Positions 17,226 to 26,534 of a stretch of DNA of 64,000 bases are shown here, piece by piece. The notes beneath the pieces are model-generated. The model saw only the letters and a list, made by a program, of their open reading frames with translations, was not told where the DNA came from and made no database searches. Within the stretch, counting starts at the first letter, position 1. Each line of letters begins with the position of its first letter. The stretch is from Pseudoalteromonas sp. XI10. Lineage in GTDB: Bacteria > Pseudomonadota > Gammaproteobacteria > Enterobacterales > Alteromonadaceae. The position numbers and the translations under genes were made by a program. The DNA is taken from contig NZ_LOPY01000062.1 of NCBI RefSeq assembly GCF_001469895.1, positions 62,001 to 126,000 on the forward strand. The letters run 5' to 3'.

Positions 17226-18266
17226 TTAACCACCAAATTGGGTTTTATCTTGCGCTTTAGCTCGCGCATCATTGGTTGTAATAATGCCGTAGTTAACTAA
17301 GTTTGCTAAACATTGATCCATGGTCTGCATACCATGCGATGCGCCGGTTTGAATTGATGAATACATTTGTGCAATTTTATCTTCACGGATTAGATTTCGA
17401 ATTGCAGGAATACCTATCATGATCTCATGGGCAGCTACTCGGCCACCGCCCACTTTTTTAAGTAAAGTTTGCGAGATTACGGCACGTAATGATTCTGACA
17501 ACATTGAACGTACCATGTCTTTTTCTTCACCTGGGAATACGTCAATGATACGGTCGATAGTTTTTGGTGCTGATGTGGTATGCAAGGTACCAAACACCAA
17601 GTGACCTGTTTCTGCCGCGGTCATCGCTAAGCGAATTGTTTCAAGGTCACGCAGCTCACCCACTAAGATTACATCCGGATCTTCACGTAGTGCACTTCTA
17701 AGCGCATTAGAGAAGCTATGCGTATCACGGTGTACTTCACGCTGGTTAATAAGGCTCAGCTTATTCTCGTGTACGAATTCGATTGGATCTTCGATAGTTA
17801 AAATATGGTGATGCTTATTTTGGTTAATATAATCAACCATCGCCGCTAATGTGGTTGATTTACCAGAACCCGTTGGCCCGGTGACTAGCACCAAACCACG
17901 TGGATTATCGGAAATGGTTTTAAAAATATCAGGCGCACCTAAATCATCCAGCGTTAAAACATCACTTGGGATAGTACGAAACACCGCTGCAGGGCCACGG
18001 TTTGAGTTAAATGCGTTAACACGAAAACGCGCAAGGTTTGGTACTTCAAAAGAAAAATCCACTTCGAGATTTTGTTCGTAGTCCTTACGCTGATTATCGT
18101 TCATAATATCGTATACCAGACTATTTACATCTTTTTGTTCTAATGCTGGAATATTAATACGACGCACGTCACCATCAACACGTATCATAGGTGATACGCC
18201 TGATGACAAGTGTAAATCCGAGGCTTTGTGTTGCACACTAAAGGCCAATAATTCGGTAATATCCAT
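17226..18266 (-). CDS. pilT: Type IV pilus twitching motility ATPase PilT
   Basis: PilT is the hexameric ATPase that depolymerises type IV pili for twitching motility. The 346-residue sequence begins MDITELLAFSVQHKASDLHL. Walker A is GPTGSGKSTT near residue 130, followed by LTIEDPIEFVHENK and the Walker B region LREDPDVILVGELRDLETI. GHLVFGTLHTTSAPKTIDRI contains the conserved His box. AIRNLIREDKIAQMYS is the C-terminal AIRNLIRE motif essential for retraction in the family. It is divergent from yggS and heads the pilT-pilU unit. Confidence 0.96.
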   Translation of the reverse strand: MDITELLAFSVQHKASDLHLSSGVSPMIRVDGDVRRINIPALEQKDVNSLVYDIMNDNQRKDYEQNLEVDFSFEVPNLARFRVNAFNSNRGPAAVFRTIPSDVLTLDDLGAPDIFKTISDNPRGLVLVTGPTGSGKSTTLAAMVDYINQNKHHHILTIEDPIEFVHENKLSLINQREVHRDTHSFSNALRSALREDPDVILVGELRDLETIRLAMTAAETGHLVFGTLHTTSAPKTIDRIIDVFPGEEKDMVRSMLSESLRAVISQTLLKKVGGGRVAAHEIMIGIPAIRNLIREDKIAQMYSSIQTGASHGMQTMDQCLANLVNYGIITTNDARAKAQDKTQFGG

Positions 18267-18295
18267 TTATGACTCCACAACCAACTGATAATTAT

Positions 18296-18982
18296 ATGGT
18301 TACAATAGCAGAACGACTTACATCCGCCTACGCAAGAATTGCTCAAGCTGCAAAAAATAATCACCGCGATGAGCAATCAATCAACCTATTGGCTGTTTCA
18401 AAAACAAAACCTGCCGACGATATTATTGCTGCCTATGAGCATGGTCAACGCCAGTTTGGCGAATCATACGTTCAAGAAGCGGTAACAAAAGTCACAGCAT
18501 TGGCTAATTATAAAGACATTGTTTGGCACTTTATCGGCCCTATTCAATCAAATAAAAGTGCCCAAGTAGCCACGCATTTTGATTGGGTGCAAAGCGTTGA
18601 CCGCACAAAAATTGCTAAACGTCTTAATGAGCAACGACCAGTTGATAAAGCGCCGCTCAATGTGTTAATTCAAGTCAATATTAGTTTAGAAGAGGCTAAG
18701 TCAGGCTGCCACCCAGACGAGCTAATGGCATTGGCCGAATTCGTCAATGAATGTCCTAATTTGTGCCTGCGCGGTGTGATGGCGATTCCTGCCAAAACCG
18801 ATGATGCCCAGCTACAATTACAATATTTTGAGCAATTAAGCGCTTGCTTTGATAAACTAAAGGCCCAATATCCCCAAGTAGACACCTTGTCGATGGGTAT
18901 GAGTAATGATGTTGAAGCGGCGATTGCAGCAGGTTCAACCATGGTACGCATTGGCACGGATATATTTGGCCAACGAAATTAA
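18296..18982 (+). CDS. yggS: PLP homeostasis protein YggS
   Basis: YggS/PLPBP is a small PLP-binding protein with no known catalytic turnover that balances vitamin B6 and amino acid pools. The 228-residue product has the PLP lysine in INLLAVSKTKP and the family stretches WHFIGPIQSNKS, LIQVNISLEEAKSG, LRGVMAIPA and LSMGMSNDVEAAIAAGSTMV. I placed the start at the ATG at 18296 (MVTIAERL), which aligns with E. coli. An upstream in-frame ATG at 18269 would leave only 2 bases to pilT's start on the other strand. The yggS-proC-yggT order is standard. Confidence 0.93.
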   Translation: MVTIAERLTSAYARIAQAAKNNHRDEQSINLLAVSKTKPADDIIAAYEHGQRQFGESYVQEAVTKVTALANYKDIVWHFIGPIQSNKSAQVATHFDWVQSVDRTKIAKRLNEQRPVDKAPLNVLIQVNISLEEAKSGCHPDELMALAEFVNECPNLCLRGVMAIPAKTDDAQLQLQYFEQLSACFDKLKAQYPQVDTLSMGMSNDVEAAIAAGSTMVRIGTDIFGQRN

Positions 18983-18999
18983 AAGGTGATAACAGACAT

Positions 19000-19821
19000 A
19001 TGTCAGACAAAAAAATCGCATTTATAGGCACGGGTAACATGAGCTACGCCATCATTGGCGGCATGGTAAAGAACGGTTTTGCAGCAAAAAACATCATTGC
19101 AACCAATCGCAACCAAGAAAAATTAGCTAAGGTTGCTGCTGATTTCGGGGTGCAAACTACCGCGGATAACAACGCGGCACTTCGCGATGCAGATGTGATT
19201 GTCTTATCTGTTAAACCACAAATGATGGGCGATCTTTGCCAATCATTCCAAGATTCAGGCGTTGATTTTAGCGACAAACTATTTATTTCAGTGGCCGCTG
19301 GCCTTACCGTTAGCCGTTTACGTGAAATGTTAGGTCAAGATGTGAAAATGGTGCGTTGTATGCCAAATACACCATCATTACTAGGCCGTGGTGTTTCTGG
19401 TCTATATGGCGCTGGCGAAACTGCTGAAGAGCACGAGTTTGTACAACAAGTTTTTGAGTGTACAGGCATTGTTGTTTGGGTTGAGCAAGAGTCACAAATC
19501 AACGACATCATTGCTGTTACAGGCTCATCACCTGCTTACTTCTTCTTATTTATGGAAGCTATTGAAGAAAAAGCTAAAGCACTTGGCTTTAGTGATGAAG
19601 ATGCGCGCCGTTTAGTACAACAAACAGCACTGGGTACCGCCGAAATGGCACTGTCGCAACCAGACATCAGTATTTCTCAGCTACGTGCAAACGTAACCTC
19701 TAAAGGGGGTACGACTCACGAAGCTGTTGAGCATCTTAAATCACAAGGTTTAGTTGGCACTGTTGCAGATGCAATGGATGCCTGTATTGCTCGCGCTGAA
19801 GCGATGGAAAAAGAACTTTAA
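19000..19821 (+). CDS. proC: Pyrroline-5-carboxylate reductase
   Basis: ProC reduces 1-pyrroline-5-carboxylate to proline with NAD(P)H, the last step of proline synthesis. The 273-residue sequence has the Rossmann motif FIGTGNMSYAIIGG (residues 8-21), LSVKPQMM near residue 70 and RCMPNTPSLLGRGVSGLYG near 120. The C-terminal dimer domain has GSSPAYFFLFMEAIEEKA and VTSKGGTTHEAVEHL, the ProC signature. It lies 17 bases after yggS with AAAAGGTG upstream. Confidence 0.96.
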   Translation: MSDKKIAFIGTGNMSYAIIGGMVKNGFAAKNIIATNRNQEKLAKVAADFGVQTTADNNAALRDADVIVLSVKPQMMGDLCQSFQDSGVDFSDKLFISVAAGLTVSRLREMLGQDVKMVRCMPNTPSLLGRGVSGLYGAGETAEEHEFVQQVFECTGIVVWVEQESQINDIIAVTGSSPAYFFLFMEAIEEKAKALGFSDEDARRLVQQTALGTAEMALSQPDISISQLRANVTSKGGTTHEAVEHLKSQGLVGTVADAMDACIARAEAMEKEL

Positions 19822-19844
19822 GCTTACTTTTTGAAGGTAAAACT

Positions 19845-20378
19845 ATGCAAGCCATGCACTTTTTAGTTGGGATTATTTTTGATCTCTTTTTAATGGTGGT
19901 CCTTTTACGCTTTTGGTTACAAGCGGCAAAAGCTGACTTTTACAACCCTATGAGCCAGTTTGTGGTGAAAGCCACTTCGTTCGCAGTGAACCCACTTCGT
20001 AAAATCATCCCTGGAGTGGGTGGCTTTGATATTGCTTCGTTAGTGCTTGCTTATTTAGTTGCTGTAGCAAAACTCAGTGTTATTTTTCTGATGTTTTATA
20101 ACGCTTGGGCGCCAGGTCCGGTATTTATTCAAGCGTTAATTACGGTAGTTAAAGAAGGCCTAAACTTACTATTTTGGGTATTAATTATTCGTGCTTTACT
20201 AAGTTGGGTAAGCCAAGGCTACAACCCAATTGAGGCTGTATTCCACCAGCTAACTGAGCCGATGTTGCGTCCTATTCGTAAGATAATCCCACCACTAGGT
20301 GGTCTAGACCTATCAATCTTAGTGTTGATTATTGGTCTACAGTTTTTACAGTTTTTAGTAATGGATTTAATTGGCTAA
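19845..20378 (+). CDS. yggT: YggT family membrane protein
   Basis: This 177-residue inner-membrane protein has two YggT repeats. Each has a hydrophobic helix followed by the amphipathic phrase PLRKIIPGVGG (near residue 50) or PMLRPIRKIIPPLGG (near residue 140). About four membrane segments are visible. The family has been linked with osmotic stress and, in some bacteria, with membrane protein or FtsZ placement; the exact role here is unknown. TGAAGGT precedes the ATG. A terminator follows, and the yggU (DUF167) gene often found next is absent. Confidence 0.93.
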   Translation: MQAMHFLVGIIFDLFLMVVLLRFWLQAAKADFYNPMSQFVVKATSFAVNPLRKIIPGVGGFDIASLVLAYLVAVAKLSVIFLMFYNAWAPGPVFIQALITVVKEGLNLLFWVLIIRALLSWVSQGYNPIEAVFHQLTEPMLRPIRKIIPPLGGLDLSILVLIIGLQFLQFLVMDLIG

Positions 20379-20398
20379 GCGTTTAACGTGAAGCAGTA

Positions 20399-20420
20399 AG
20401 GGGCCGAAAGGCCTCTTTTG
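20399..20420 (+). terminator. Rho-independent terminator after yggT
   Basis: The arms AGGGGCC (20399-20405) and GGCCTCT pair over 7 bp with one G.T wobble around a GAAA tetraloop. TTTT follows. The stem ends only about 20 bases before the DUF4426 start, so it may act as an attenuating rather than complete stop between yggT and the rdgB-hemW group. Confidence 0.7.
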
Positions 20421-20436
20421 TTAAGTGAGATATACC

Positions 20437-20877
20437 ATGAAGCAATTTATTTATTTTTCTTTGATTGTATTGAGTTTATTTACAACCTTTGCCAAAGCTG
20501 ATGAACAAGCAGGCGCCCAGTACAAGGTTCTTGGCCCTTGGGAAGTTCATTACATTGCATTTCCATCGACTTTTATTCAGCCAAACATTGCTAAAAACTA
20601 TGATTTAGAGCGTAGCCCTAGCAAAGGGGTTATTAATATTTCGGTATTAAAAAACAGCGATAAAACAGCGCAGACTGCAACTTTAACTGGCACTGCACGT
20701 AACCTACTTGGTAATAAAAAACAGCTTACATTTAAAGAAGTTGTTGAAGGCGATGCGATTTATTACCTCGCGCAAATCGATTACAGCAACGAAGAAATTT
20801 ACCGTTTTGATATCGAAATTAATCAAAATGGCAAAGTACAAACGCTGAAGTTTCAGCAAAAATTTTACGTAGATTAA
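20437..20877 (+). CDS. DUF4426 periplasmic protein
   Basis: This 146-residue protein is exported by a signal peptide (MKQFIYFSLIVLSLFTTFAKA). I chose the ATG at 20437 over an in-frame GTG at 20425 because the signal peptide starts cleanly there. The mature part is beta-rich and carries the family phrases LGPWEVHYIAFPSTFIQP and IAKNYDLERSPSKGVINISV. DUF4426 has no known function but is consistently found upstream of rdgB-hemW in Vibrio, Shewanella and relatives. rdgB starts 7 bases after its stop. Confidence 0.88.
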   Translation: MKQFIYFSLIVLSLFTTFAKADEQAGAQYKVLGPWEVHYIAFPSTFIQPNIAKNYDLERSPSKGVINISVLKNSDKTAQTATLTGTARNLLGNKKQLTFKEVVEGDAIYYLAQIDYSNEEIYRFDIEINQNGKVQTLKFQQKFYVD

Positions 20878-20884
20878 TAGACCT

Positions 20885-21484
20885 ATGAACAACACCTTGG
20901 TTTTAGCCACGGGTAACCCTGGCAAAGTAAAAGAGCTGGCAAGTATGCTCAGCCCACTTAATATTAACGTGGTTCCACAAAGCGATTTTCAAGTGCCAGA
21001 CGTGCCAGAAACAGGCACCACATTTGTTGAAAACGCCATTATTAAAGCGCGCCATGCAGCAAAGATCACAGGCATGCCTGCGATTGCTGATGACTCAGGT
21101 CTTGAAGTAGACGGCCTAAATGGAGCACCTGGTGTGTACTCTGCACGCTTTGCCGGTGCGGGTGCCAGCGATCAAGATAATATCGACAAGCTACTAAAAG
21201 AACTAGCTGATAACCCAGTTCGCAGTGCACGTTTTTGGTGTGTGTTAGTATTAATGCGCCACGCCGACGACCCTACACCACTTATTTGTAGTGCTAGCTG
21301 GGAAGGCGAAATCACTCATAGCCAAGATGGTCAAGGTGGTTTTGGTTATGATCCTGTTTTTTACGTACCATCTGAGCAATGCACTAGCGCTCAGTTAACT
21401 AAAGAGCAGAAAAATGCCCTTAGCCATCGCGGCCAAGCTTTAAAACAACTACTTGCGCAATTGCAGCAAAAAGGCGGCCTGTGA
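20885..21484 (+). CDS. rdgB: XTP/dITP pyrophosphatase (non-canonical purine NTPase)
   Basis: RdgB hydrolyses dITP, ITP and XTP to monophosphates, keeping deaminated purines out of DNA and RNA. The 199-residue sequence begins with the substrate-binding TGNPGKVKELASML. The metal and catalytic stretch is AIADDSGLEVDGLNGAPGVYSARFAG cut here to its key part DDSGLEV (near residue 68). The GFGYDPVF loop and ALSHRGQALKQL near the end complete the family pattern. It overlaps hemW by 4 bases. Confidence 0.96.
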   Translation: MNNTLVLATGNPGKVKELASMLSPLNINVVPQSDFQVPDVPETGTTFVENAIIKARHAAKITGMPAIADDSGLEVDGLNGAPGVYSARFAGAGASDQDNIDKLLKELADNPVRSARFWCVLVLMRHADDPTPLICSASWEGEITHSQDGQGGFGYDPVFYVPSEQCTSAQLTKEQKNALSHRGQALKQLLAQLQQKGGL

Positions 21485-22614
21485 GTTTACCGCCTTTAAG
21501 TTTATATGTGCACGTGCCTTGGTGCGTGCAAAAGTGCCCATACTGTGACTTTAATAGCCATGGCCAAAAAGGCACAATCCCCGAAAAAGAATACGTTCAA
21601 CATCTTATTGATGATCTCAAGGCTGATTTGCATTTAGTGCAAGGACGTAAAATCCACAGCATCTTTATTGGCGGCGGCACCCCAAGCTTATTAACCGGTG
21701 ACGCTTATACTCGCCTACTTGGTGAAGTCGACAGATTAATTGGCCTAACTGATGACTGTGAAATTACCCTAGAGGCAAACCCTGGTACTGTCGAAACAGG
21801 TCGCTTTAAAGAATATGTTGCCGCTGGCATCAATCGTATTTCGATTGGCGTGCAAAGCATGCAAAATGACAAGCTAAAAGCCCTTGGCCGTATTCATGGT
21901 GCTGATGAAGCTAGTTATGCGGCTAAACAGGCGCATCAAGCGGGGCTAAACAGCTTTAACCTTGATTTAATGCATGGCTTACCTGGGCAATCTGTTGCAG
22001 ACGCCTTGGGTGACCTTGAAAAAATTATCGCCCTTAATCCACCTCATATCTCGTGGTATCAGCTAACAATTGAGCCAAACACTCAGTTTGCTTCTAAGCC
22101 ACCGACCTTACCTCATGACGACACCCTTTGGGATATTCAAGAACAAGGTCAAGCGTTACTCGCAGCAGCAGGTTATGAGCAATACGAGATCTCAGGCTAC
22201 GCGAAACCCGGTTACCAATGCCGTCATAACTTGAATTATTGGCGATTTGGCGATTATCTCGGTATCGGCTGCGGTGCCCATGGTAAAATTACTGATGAAA
22301 ATAAAATCATCACCCGTACCGTGAAAGTAAAACACCCACGAGGTTATATGGATCTTGCCAAACCGTATTTATACGAACAATGGCAAGTAGCAGAAGACGA
22401 CTTAGCTTTTGAATTCTTTATGAATCGTTTTCGTTTAGTTGAACCCTGCCCCAAAGCTGATTTACCTTTGCTTACAAGTTTGTCACTGCAAAGTCAGGAA
22501 CAAGCCTTGACTGATGCAATTGCAAAAGGCTTACTAATTGATGATAAAGATAACTGGCAGGTAAGCCAAAAAGGCCATCGCTTTTTAAATGACCTGCTAG
22601 AATTATTCGTTTAA
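21481..22614 (+). CDS. hemW: Heme chaperone HemW (radical SAM)
   Basis: HemW is a radical SAM protein related to coproporphyrinogen dehydrogenase HemN but acts as a heme chaperone. The 377-residue product starts at a GTG that overlaps the rdgB stop. It has the cluster motif CVQKCPYC (residues 15-22, CX3CX2C) followed by DFNSH, the GGGTPSLL region near residue 62 and ISIGVQSM near residue 120. The fourth Cys (after CPYC) typical of HemN is replaced by Phe, CDF, which fits HemW. The rdgB-hemW pair is conserved. Confidence 0.95.
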   Translation: MSLPPLSLYVHVPWCVQKCPYCDFNSHGQKGTIPEKEYVQHLIDDLKADLHLVQGRKIHSIFIGGGTPSLLTGDAYTRLLGEVDRLIGLTDDCEITLEANPGTVETGRFKEYVAAGINRISIGVQSMQNDKLKALGRIHGADEASYAAKQAHQAGLNSFNLDLMHGLPGQSVADALGDLEKIIALNPPHISWYQLTIEPNTQFASKPPTLPHDDTLWDIQEQGQALLAAAGYEQYEISGYAKPGYQCRHNLNYWRFGDYLGIGCGAHGKITDENKIITRTVKVKHPRGYMDLAKPYLYEQWQVAEDDLAFEFFMNRFRLVEPCPKADLPLLTSLSLQSQEQALTDAIAKGLLIDDKDNWQVSQKGHRFLNDLLELFV

Positions 22615-22654
22615 GAATTATAATTAAATTTCTAACAACTACAAAGGAACGATA

Positions 22655-24490
22655 ATGCGTAAACTGACCTTCATCGCTGCGGCGGTAAGTGTTGCATTAC
22701 TTGGCGGCTGCCAACAAATGCAAGAGCAACCGAAGCCTGCACCAAGTGTACAAAGCCAACCTGTACAAAGTGAAATCGATAAAGCAAATGCCTTCTTCGA
22801 AGATACTTTTAACCGTGATGTAATGAAAAGCCCGATCTATCAAACATACATGGGCATCAAAAAAGATTACGACAAATGGGACGATGGCAGCGAAGAGCGC
22901 GTTTTAGAAGACTTTGAACAAACTAAAGCTGACCTAGTTGCGCTTAACGCAATTAACCGTGACCTATTAGATGACGCAACAAAAGTAAGCTACGACCTTA
23001 AAAAGCAAGATTTAGAAAACGAAATTGCTGATTTCAAATGGCGTCATTACAACTACCCTGTGAATCAAATGTTTGGTGTTCACTCGATGATCCCTGCGTT
23101 TTTAATCAACCAACATCAAATTGCCGATGTATCTGATGCTAAAGCCTATATCTCACGTTTAAATGGTGTTACAACGGTTATTGATCAACTAATCAAAGAC
23201 CTTGAAGTACGTGCAGATAAAGGCATTATCGCGCCTAAGTTTGTTTTCCCACACGTGATTGATTCAAGCAAAAATATCTTACGCGGCGCCCCATTCCATG
23301 ACGGTGAAGACTCAACGTTACTAGCTGACTTTAAACGTAAAGTTAATGCGTTAGAGATTGCCGATAGCGAAAAATCAGCACTTATCAGCGATGCTGAAAA
23401 AGCCCTAAAAGCAGCAGTAAAGCCTTCTTACACTAAGCTAATTAACTTCTTAGCTCAGTTAGAAAAACGCGCTGATGACCGTGATGGTGCTTGGAAATTC
23501 CCTGACGGTGAAGCGTTCTACAATAATGCTTTAGCACGTACCACAACAACTGATTTAACAGCGAAAGAAATCCACACAATCGGTTTAGCTGAAGTCGCGC
23601 GTATTCACGACGAAATGCGTGAGATTAAGGACAAAGTAGGCTTTAAAGGTGACCTTAAAGCATTCATGCAATTCATGAAAACTGATAAGCAGTTCTACTA
23701 CCCTAACACCGCTGAAGGTAAACAACGTTATCTTGATGAGGCAACAGCGCTTATCGATAACATGAAATCTCGTCTAGACGAGCTATTCATTGTTAAGCCA
23801 AAAGCTGACCTTAAAGTGAAAGCTGTTGAAGCATTCCGTGAAAAAGCAGCAGGTAAAGCGTTCTACCAACAACCTGCGCCAGATGGTTCACGCCCAGGCA
23901 TTTATTACGCAAACCTTTACGACATGGAAGCAATGCCAACATACCAAATGGAAGCACTTGCATACCACGAAGGTATTCCGGGTCACCACATGCAAATTGC
24001 TATCGCGCAAGAGCTTGAAGGCGTACCTAAGTTCCGTAAGTTTGGCGGCTACACAGCGTATGTTGAAGGTTGGGGTTTATACTCTGAGCTAGTACCAAAA
24101 GAAATGGGTTTATACGAAGACCCATATTCAGATTTTGGCCGTCTTGCGATGGAATTATGGCGTGCATGTCGCCTAGTAGTAGATACAGGTATCCACGCAA
24201 TGAAGTGGACACGTCAAGAAGGTATCGACTACTACGTAAATAACACACCAAATGCGACGTCTGATGGCGTTAAAATGGTTGAGCGTCACATTGTAATGCC
24301 TTCACAAGCAACGGCATACAAAGTGGGCATGCTGAAAATTTTAGAGCTTCGTGAAGCGGCTAAAGAAAAACTAGGCGATAAATTCGATATTCGTGAATTC
24401 CACGATGTAGTACTTAAAAATGGTGCAGTACCATTAAATGTACTAGAGAAGTTTGTTGACCAATGGGTTGCTAAAAAACAAGCTGCTTAA
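22655..24490 (+). CDS. DUF885 family lipoprotein, putative zinc peptidase
   Basis: This 611-residue protein has a lipoprotein signal (MRKLTFIAAAVSVALLGGC, Cys at 19), so it should be membrane-anchored on the periplasmic side. The DUF885 domain fills the rest. It has a metallopeptidase-like YHEGIPGHHMQIA near residue 437 and a downstream EGWGLYSE near residue 471, which could supply the third zinc ligand. AFREKAAGKAFYQQPAPDG and ANLYDMEAMPTYQMEALAYH are further family stretches. Activity of most family members is unproven. A strong SD (AAAGGA) and a perfect terminator bracket it as a single-gene unit. Confidence 0.88.
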   Translation: MRKLTFIAAAVSVALLGGCQQMQEQPKPAPSVQSQPVQSEIDKANAFFEDTFNRDVMKSPIYQTYMGIKKDYDKWDDGSEERVLEDFEQTKADLVALNAINRDLLDDATKVSYDLKKQDLENEIADFKWRHYNYPVNQMFGVHSMIPAFLINQHQIADVSDAKAYISRLNGVTTVIDQLIKDLEVRADKGIIAPKFVFPHVIDSSKNILRGAPFHDGEDSTLLADFKRKVNALEIADSEKSALISDAEKALKAAVKPSYTKLINFLAQLEKRADDRDGAWKFPDGEAFYNNALARTTTTDLTAKEIHTIGLAEVARIHDEMREIKDKVGFKGDLKAFMQFMKTDKQFYYPNTAEGKQRYLDEATALIDNMKSRLDELFIVKPKADLKVKAVEAFREKAAGKAFYQQPAPDGSRPGIYYANLYDMEAMPTYQMEALAYHEGIPGHHMQIAIAQELEGVPKFRKFGGYTAYVEGWGLYSELVPKEMGLYEDPYSDFGRLAMELWRACRLVVDTGIHAMKWTRQEGIDYYVNNTPNATSDGVKMVERHIVMPSQATAYKVGMLKILELREAAKEKLGDKFDIREFHDVVLKNGAVPLNVLEKFVDQWVAKKQAA

Positions 24491-24503
24491 GCAATAAAGA
24501 CTT

Positions 24504-24530
24504 AAAAAAGGCCGCTCAGCGGCCTTTTTT
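24504..24530 (+). terminator. Strong palindromic terminator after the DUF885 gene
   Basis: AAAAAAGGCCGC and GCGGCCTTTTTT form a perfect 12-bp stem around a TCA loop. T and A runs flank it on both sides, so it can act in either direction. Only genes on the plus strand need it here. Confidence 0.93.
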
Positions 24531-24589
24531 ATTTATTTAAACAACTAGTTGAGCTATAAATGTATAAATAATAAAAAACGAGTATCTCC

Positions 24590-25273
24590 ATGCAAAGCGC
24601 GATTGAGCAATTGAACAGCCGGCTTCAACATCATCAGTTAAAAGAACTCATTGCCGATTACCAAAGTTTATCGGGAGTTTTGCAAGCGGCACAATTACAA
24701 CATATCTATCAATTAGCTTGCAGTAGTGAAGTTAAATACTTGTTTTTACAAAATGTGGCAGCGCATTTACTCGAAGCAAGCCCGCTACCAAATGAAGCTG
24801 TAGCCTTAATTGATGATATCGATAAACTGAGCTTTTTCACGCCTGGTCTTAAATTTCAAAATGCTTTTTGTGTAACAGACAATCAGGGCAATACCCTACT
24901 ACATCATTTATTTACACAGTGTCAGGCTGATAACCTACCCTTTAATTACTTGCGTTCGTTAATGTTATTTGAAAGCAACGAAAGCTTAGGCAAAGCGCTA
25001 AAAACATTAAATAAACAGCAGCTCACTCCTATAGGTTGCTTTATAGCGCAAAATAGCATGAGCCAAATGCTAGCCAAACATGAGTTCTCCGCATTATTAG
25101 CCATGATGGAAGTCGACCAAAGCCACAGCCCTAGCGCAGTCAGCGCCTTAATAAATACCCTTAAGCAATTTTATGGTGCCAATCAACCAACGAATAGCGA
25201 CAGCAAAGTTCTACTGTGCGCGGCCTATTTGCAAGTGCCAACAGCGCAGTTATTAAACGCGCTCAATCAATAA
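24590..25273 (+). CDS. Hypothetical helical protein upstream of flippase
   Basis: I do not recognise this 227-residue protein. It is predicted soluble, mostly helical and Leu/Gln/Ala rich, without signal peptide. The phrase DNQGNTLLHHLFTQ near residue 98 resembles the turn and first helix of an ankyrin repeat, but no repeat series is obvious. The gene is followed 4 bases later by a polysaccharide flippase, so the two are likely co-transcribed and co-translated. A role in a surface-glycan process is only an inference from that spacing. Confidence 0.6.
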   Translation: MQSAIEQLNSRLQHHQLKELIADYQSLSGVLQAAQLQHIYQLACSSEVKYLFLQNVAAHLLEASPLPNEAVALIDDIDKLSFFTPGLKFQNAFCVTDNQGNTLLHHLFTQCQADNLPFNYLRSLMLFESNESLGKALKTLNKQQLTPIGCFIAQNSMSQMLAKHEFSALLAMMEVDQSHSPSAVSALINTLKQFYGANQPTNSDSKVLLCAAYLQVPTAQLLNALNQ

Positions 25274-25277
25274 CTCC

Positions 25278-26534
25278 ATGAATAAGGATGTTGTTAAAGC
25301 GTTTTTATCGCTCAGTAGTTTTACCGCCCTTAACCATGGTAGCCGTATTGTGCTTACCTTGTGCCTTGCAAGGTTATTAAGTACTGATGAGTTTGGTACT
25401 TTCGCCGCGTTACTCGCACTGTGTGAAATTCTGTTATTACCCGCGAGTATGGGTTTTGCATCATCTTTAATGCGTATTAGCTACCCGCTCTACAAAGCTC
25501 AGCAACATGACTTACTACGCGGCTTAAAACATGTTTATTTAGCTGCATCGTGTTTATTCGGGGTGATTTTTGTCGCTGCTGTGGTGATTAGCTTTCAAGC
25601 TATTTCACCGCACCAAAGCGCTCAAGAGCATGTGGTCTATTTACTATTACTAGTGCCGATTGGCGCCATTATGCAAAGCCAATCGGCCTTTTTAGTGGCT
25701 TTGAATAAACCCAAAATTGGCCTAGTAACACAGCAGTGTATTTTTGAATTGCTAACCGCGGGGTTTTGTTTTTTCGTGTACTTGATACGTGGCGACTTAT
25801 CTTTAGTCGAGATTTGTATCTTGTTGTTTTGTAGCATCTTGTGCGTAGTCATTTATCAATATTGGTTAATCAAAAAAATGATCGTCGCAAGCACTGCCCG
25901 CTACCAAACCAAGCAATGGTGTAAAGACTCCTTGATCATGCTCGCCAGTGGCGCAGGCACCGTGTTGGTAGCAAAACTCGATGTATTACTGGTGCATCAC
26001 TGGTTTGGTGCACAAGGCGTGAGTATCTTCTTTCCTGCGGTAGTGATTGCTGGCTTACTGAGTATTTTAGGCAATGCCGCCAACCAATATTTAAAACCCA
26101 TTTTAATGGCCGATGAGACGACCGAGCAGCAACTTAGCGAATTAATGAAAGTGGTATGGCGTTTTAACTTTGCCGCTATTTTGCTACTTGCCCTGCTCGC
26201 AAAGCCACTACTCACTCTCTATGGCGAAAGCCAATTGCAGGAAGGGTTTTGGATTTTAATGCTGCTGTTACTCGGGCAGCTGTTATTACCAGCAAGAATT
26301 TTAGCCAGTAGCATGATCAAGTTAAAAGGGAACCCGCTTATTAACTTGTACGTATTACTTGGCGCAACCAGTGTGACGGTTTTAATGGCAGTACTGTTAA
26401 AAGATCAGTTTGGCTTATTGGGGGTGGCTGTGGCATTTAGTGGTGGCTTTATGCTTGGTGCGCTTTGCCGCATGGTGATTGTATGTACACGCATGCGGCT
26501 GCCTTTATCTGTGGTATTGGGTTTAGTCAGATAG
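25278..26534 (+). CDS. Polysaccharide/oligosaccharide flippase (Wzx-like, MOP superfamily)
   Basis: This 418-residue inner-membrane protein has about 12 hydrophobic segments. It has the N-terminal phrase LNHGSRIVLTLCLARLLSTD and the segment FGTFAALLALCEILLLP typical of the Polysacc_synt family. Members flip lipid-linked oligosaccharides across the membrane. No glycosyltransferase, polymerase or sugar-nucleotide gene is adjacent, which is unusual for a Wzx gene. The C-terminus overlaps the convergent SIMPL gene by 12 bases. The substrate is unknown. Confidence 0.85.
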   Translation: MNKDVVKAFLSLSSFTALNHGSRIVLTLCLARLLSTDEFGTFAALLALCEILLLPASMGFASSLMRISYPLYKAQQHDLLRGLKHVYLAASCLFGVIFVAAVVISFQAISPHQSAQEHVVYLLLLVPIGAIMQSQSAFLVALNKPKIGLVTQQCIFELLTAGFCFFVYLIRGDLSLVEICILLFCSILCVVIYQYWLIKKMIVASTARYQTKQWCKDSLIMLASGAGTVLVAKLDVLLVHHWFGAQGVSIFFPAVVIAGLLSILGNAANQYLKPILMADETTEQQLSELMKVVWRFNFAAILLLALLAKPLLTLYGESQLQEGFWILMLLLLGQLLLPARILASSMIKLKGNPLINLYVLLGATSVTVLMAVLLKDQFGLLGVAVAFSGGFMLGALCRMVIVCTRMRLPLSVVLGLVR

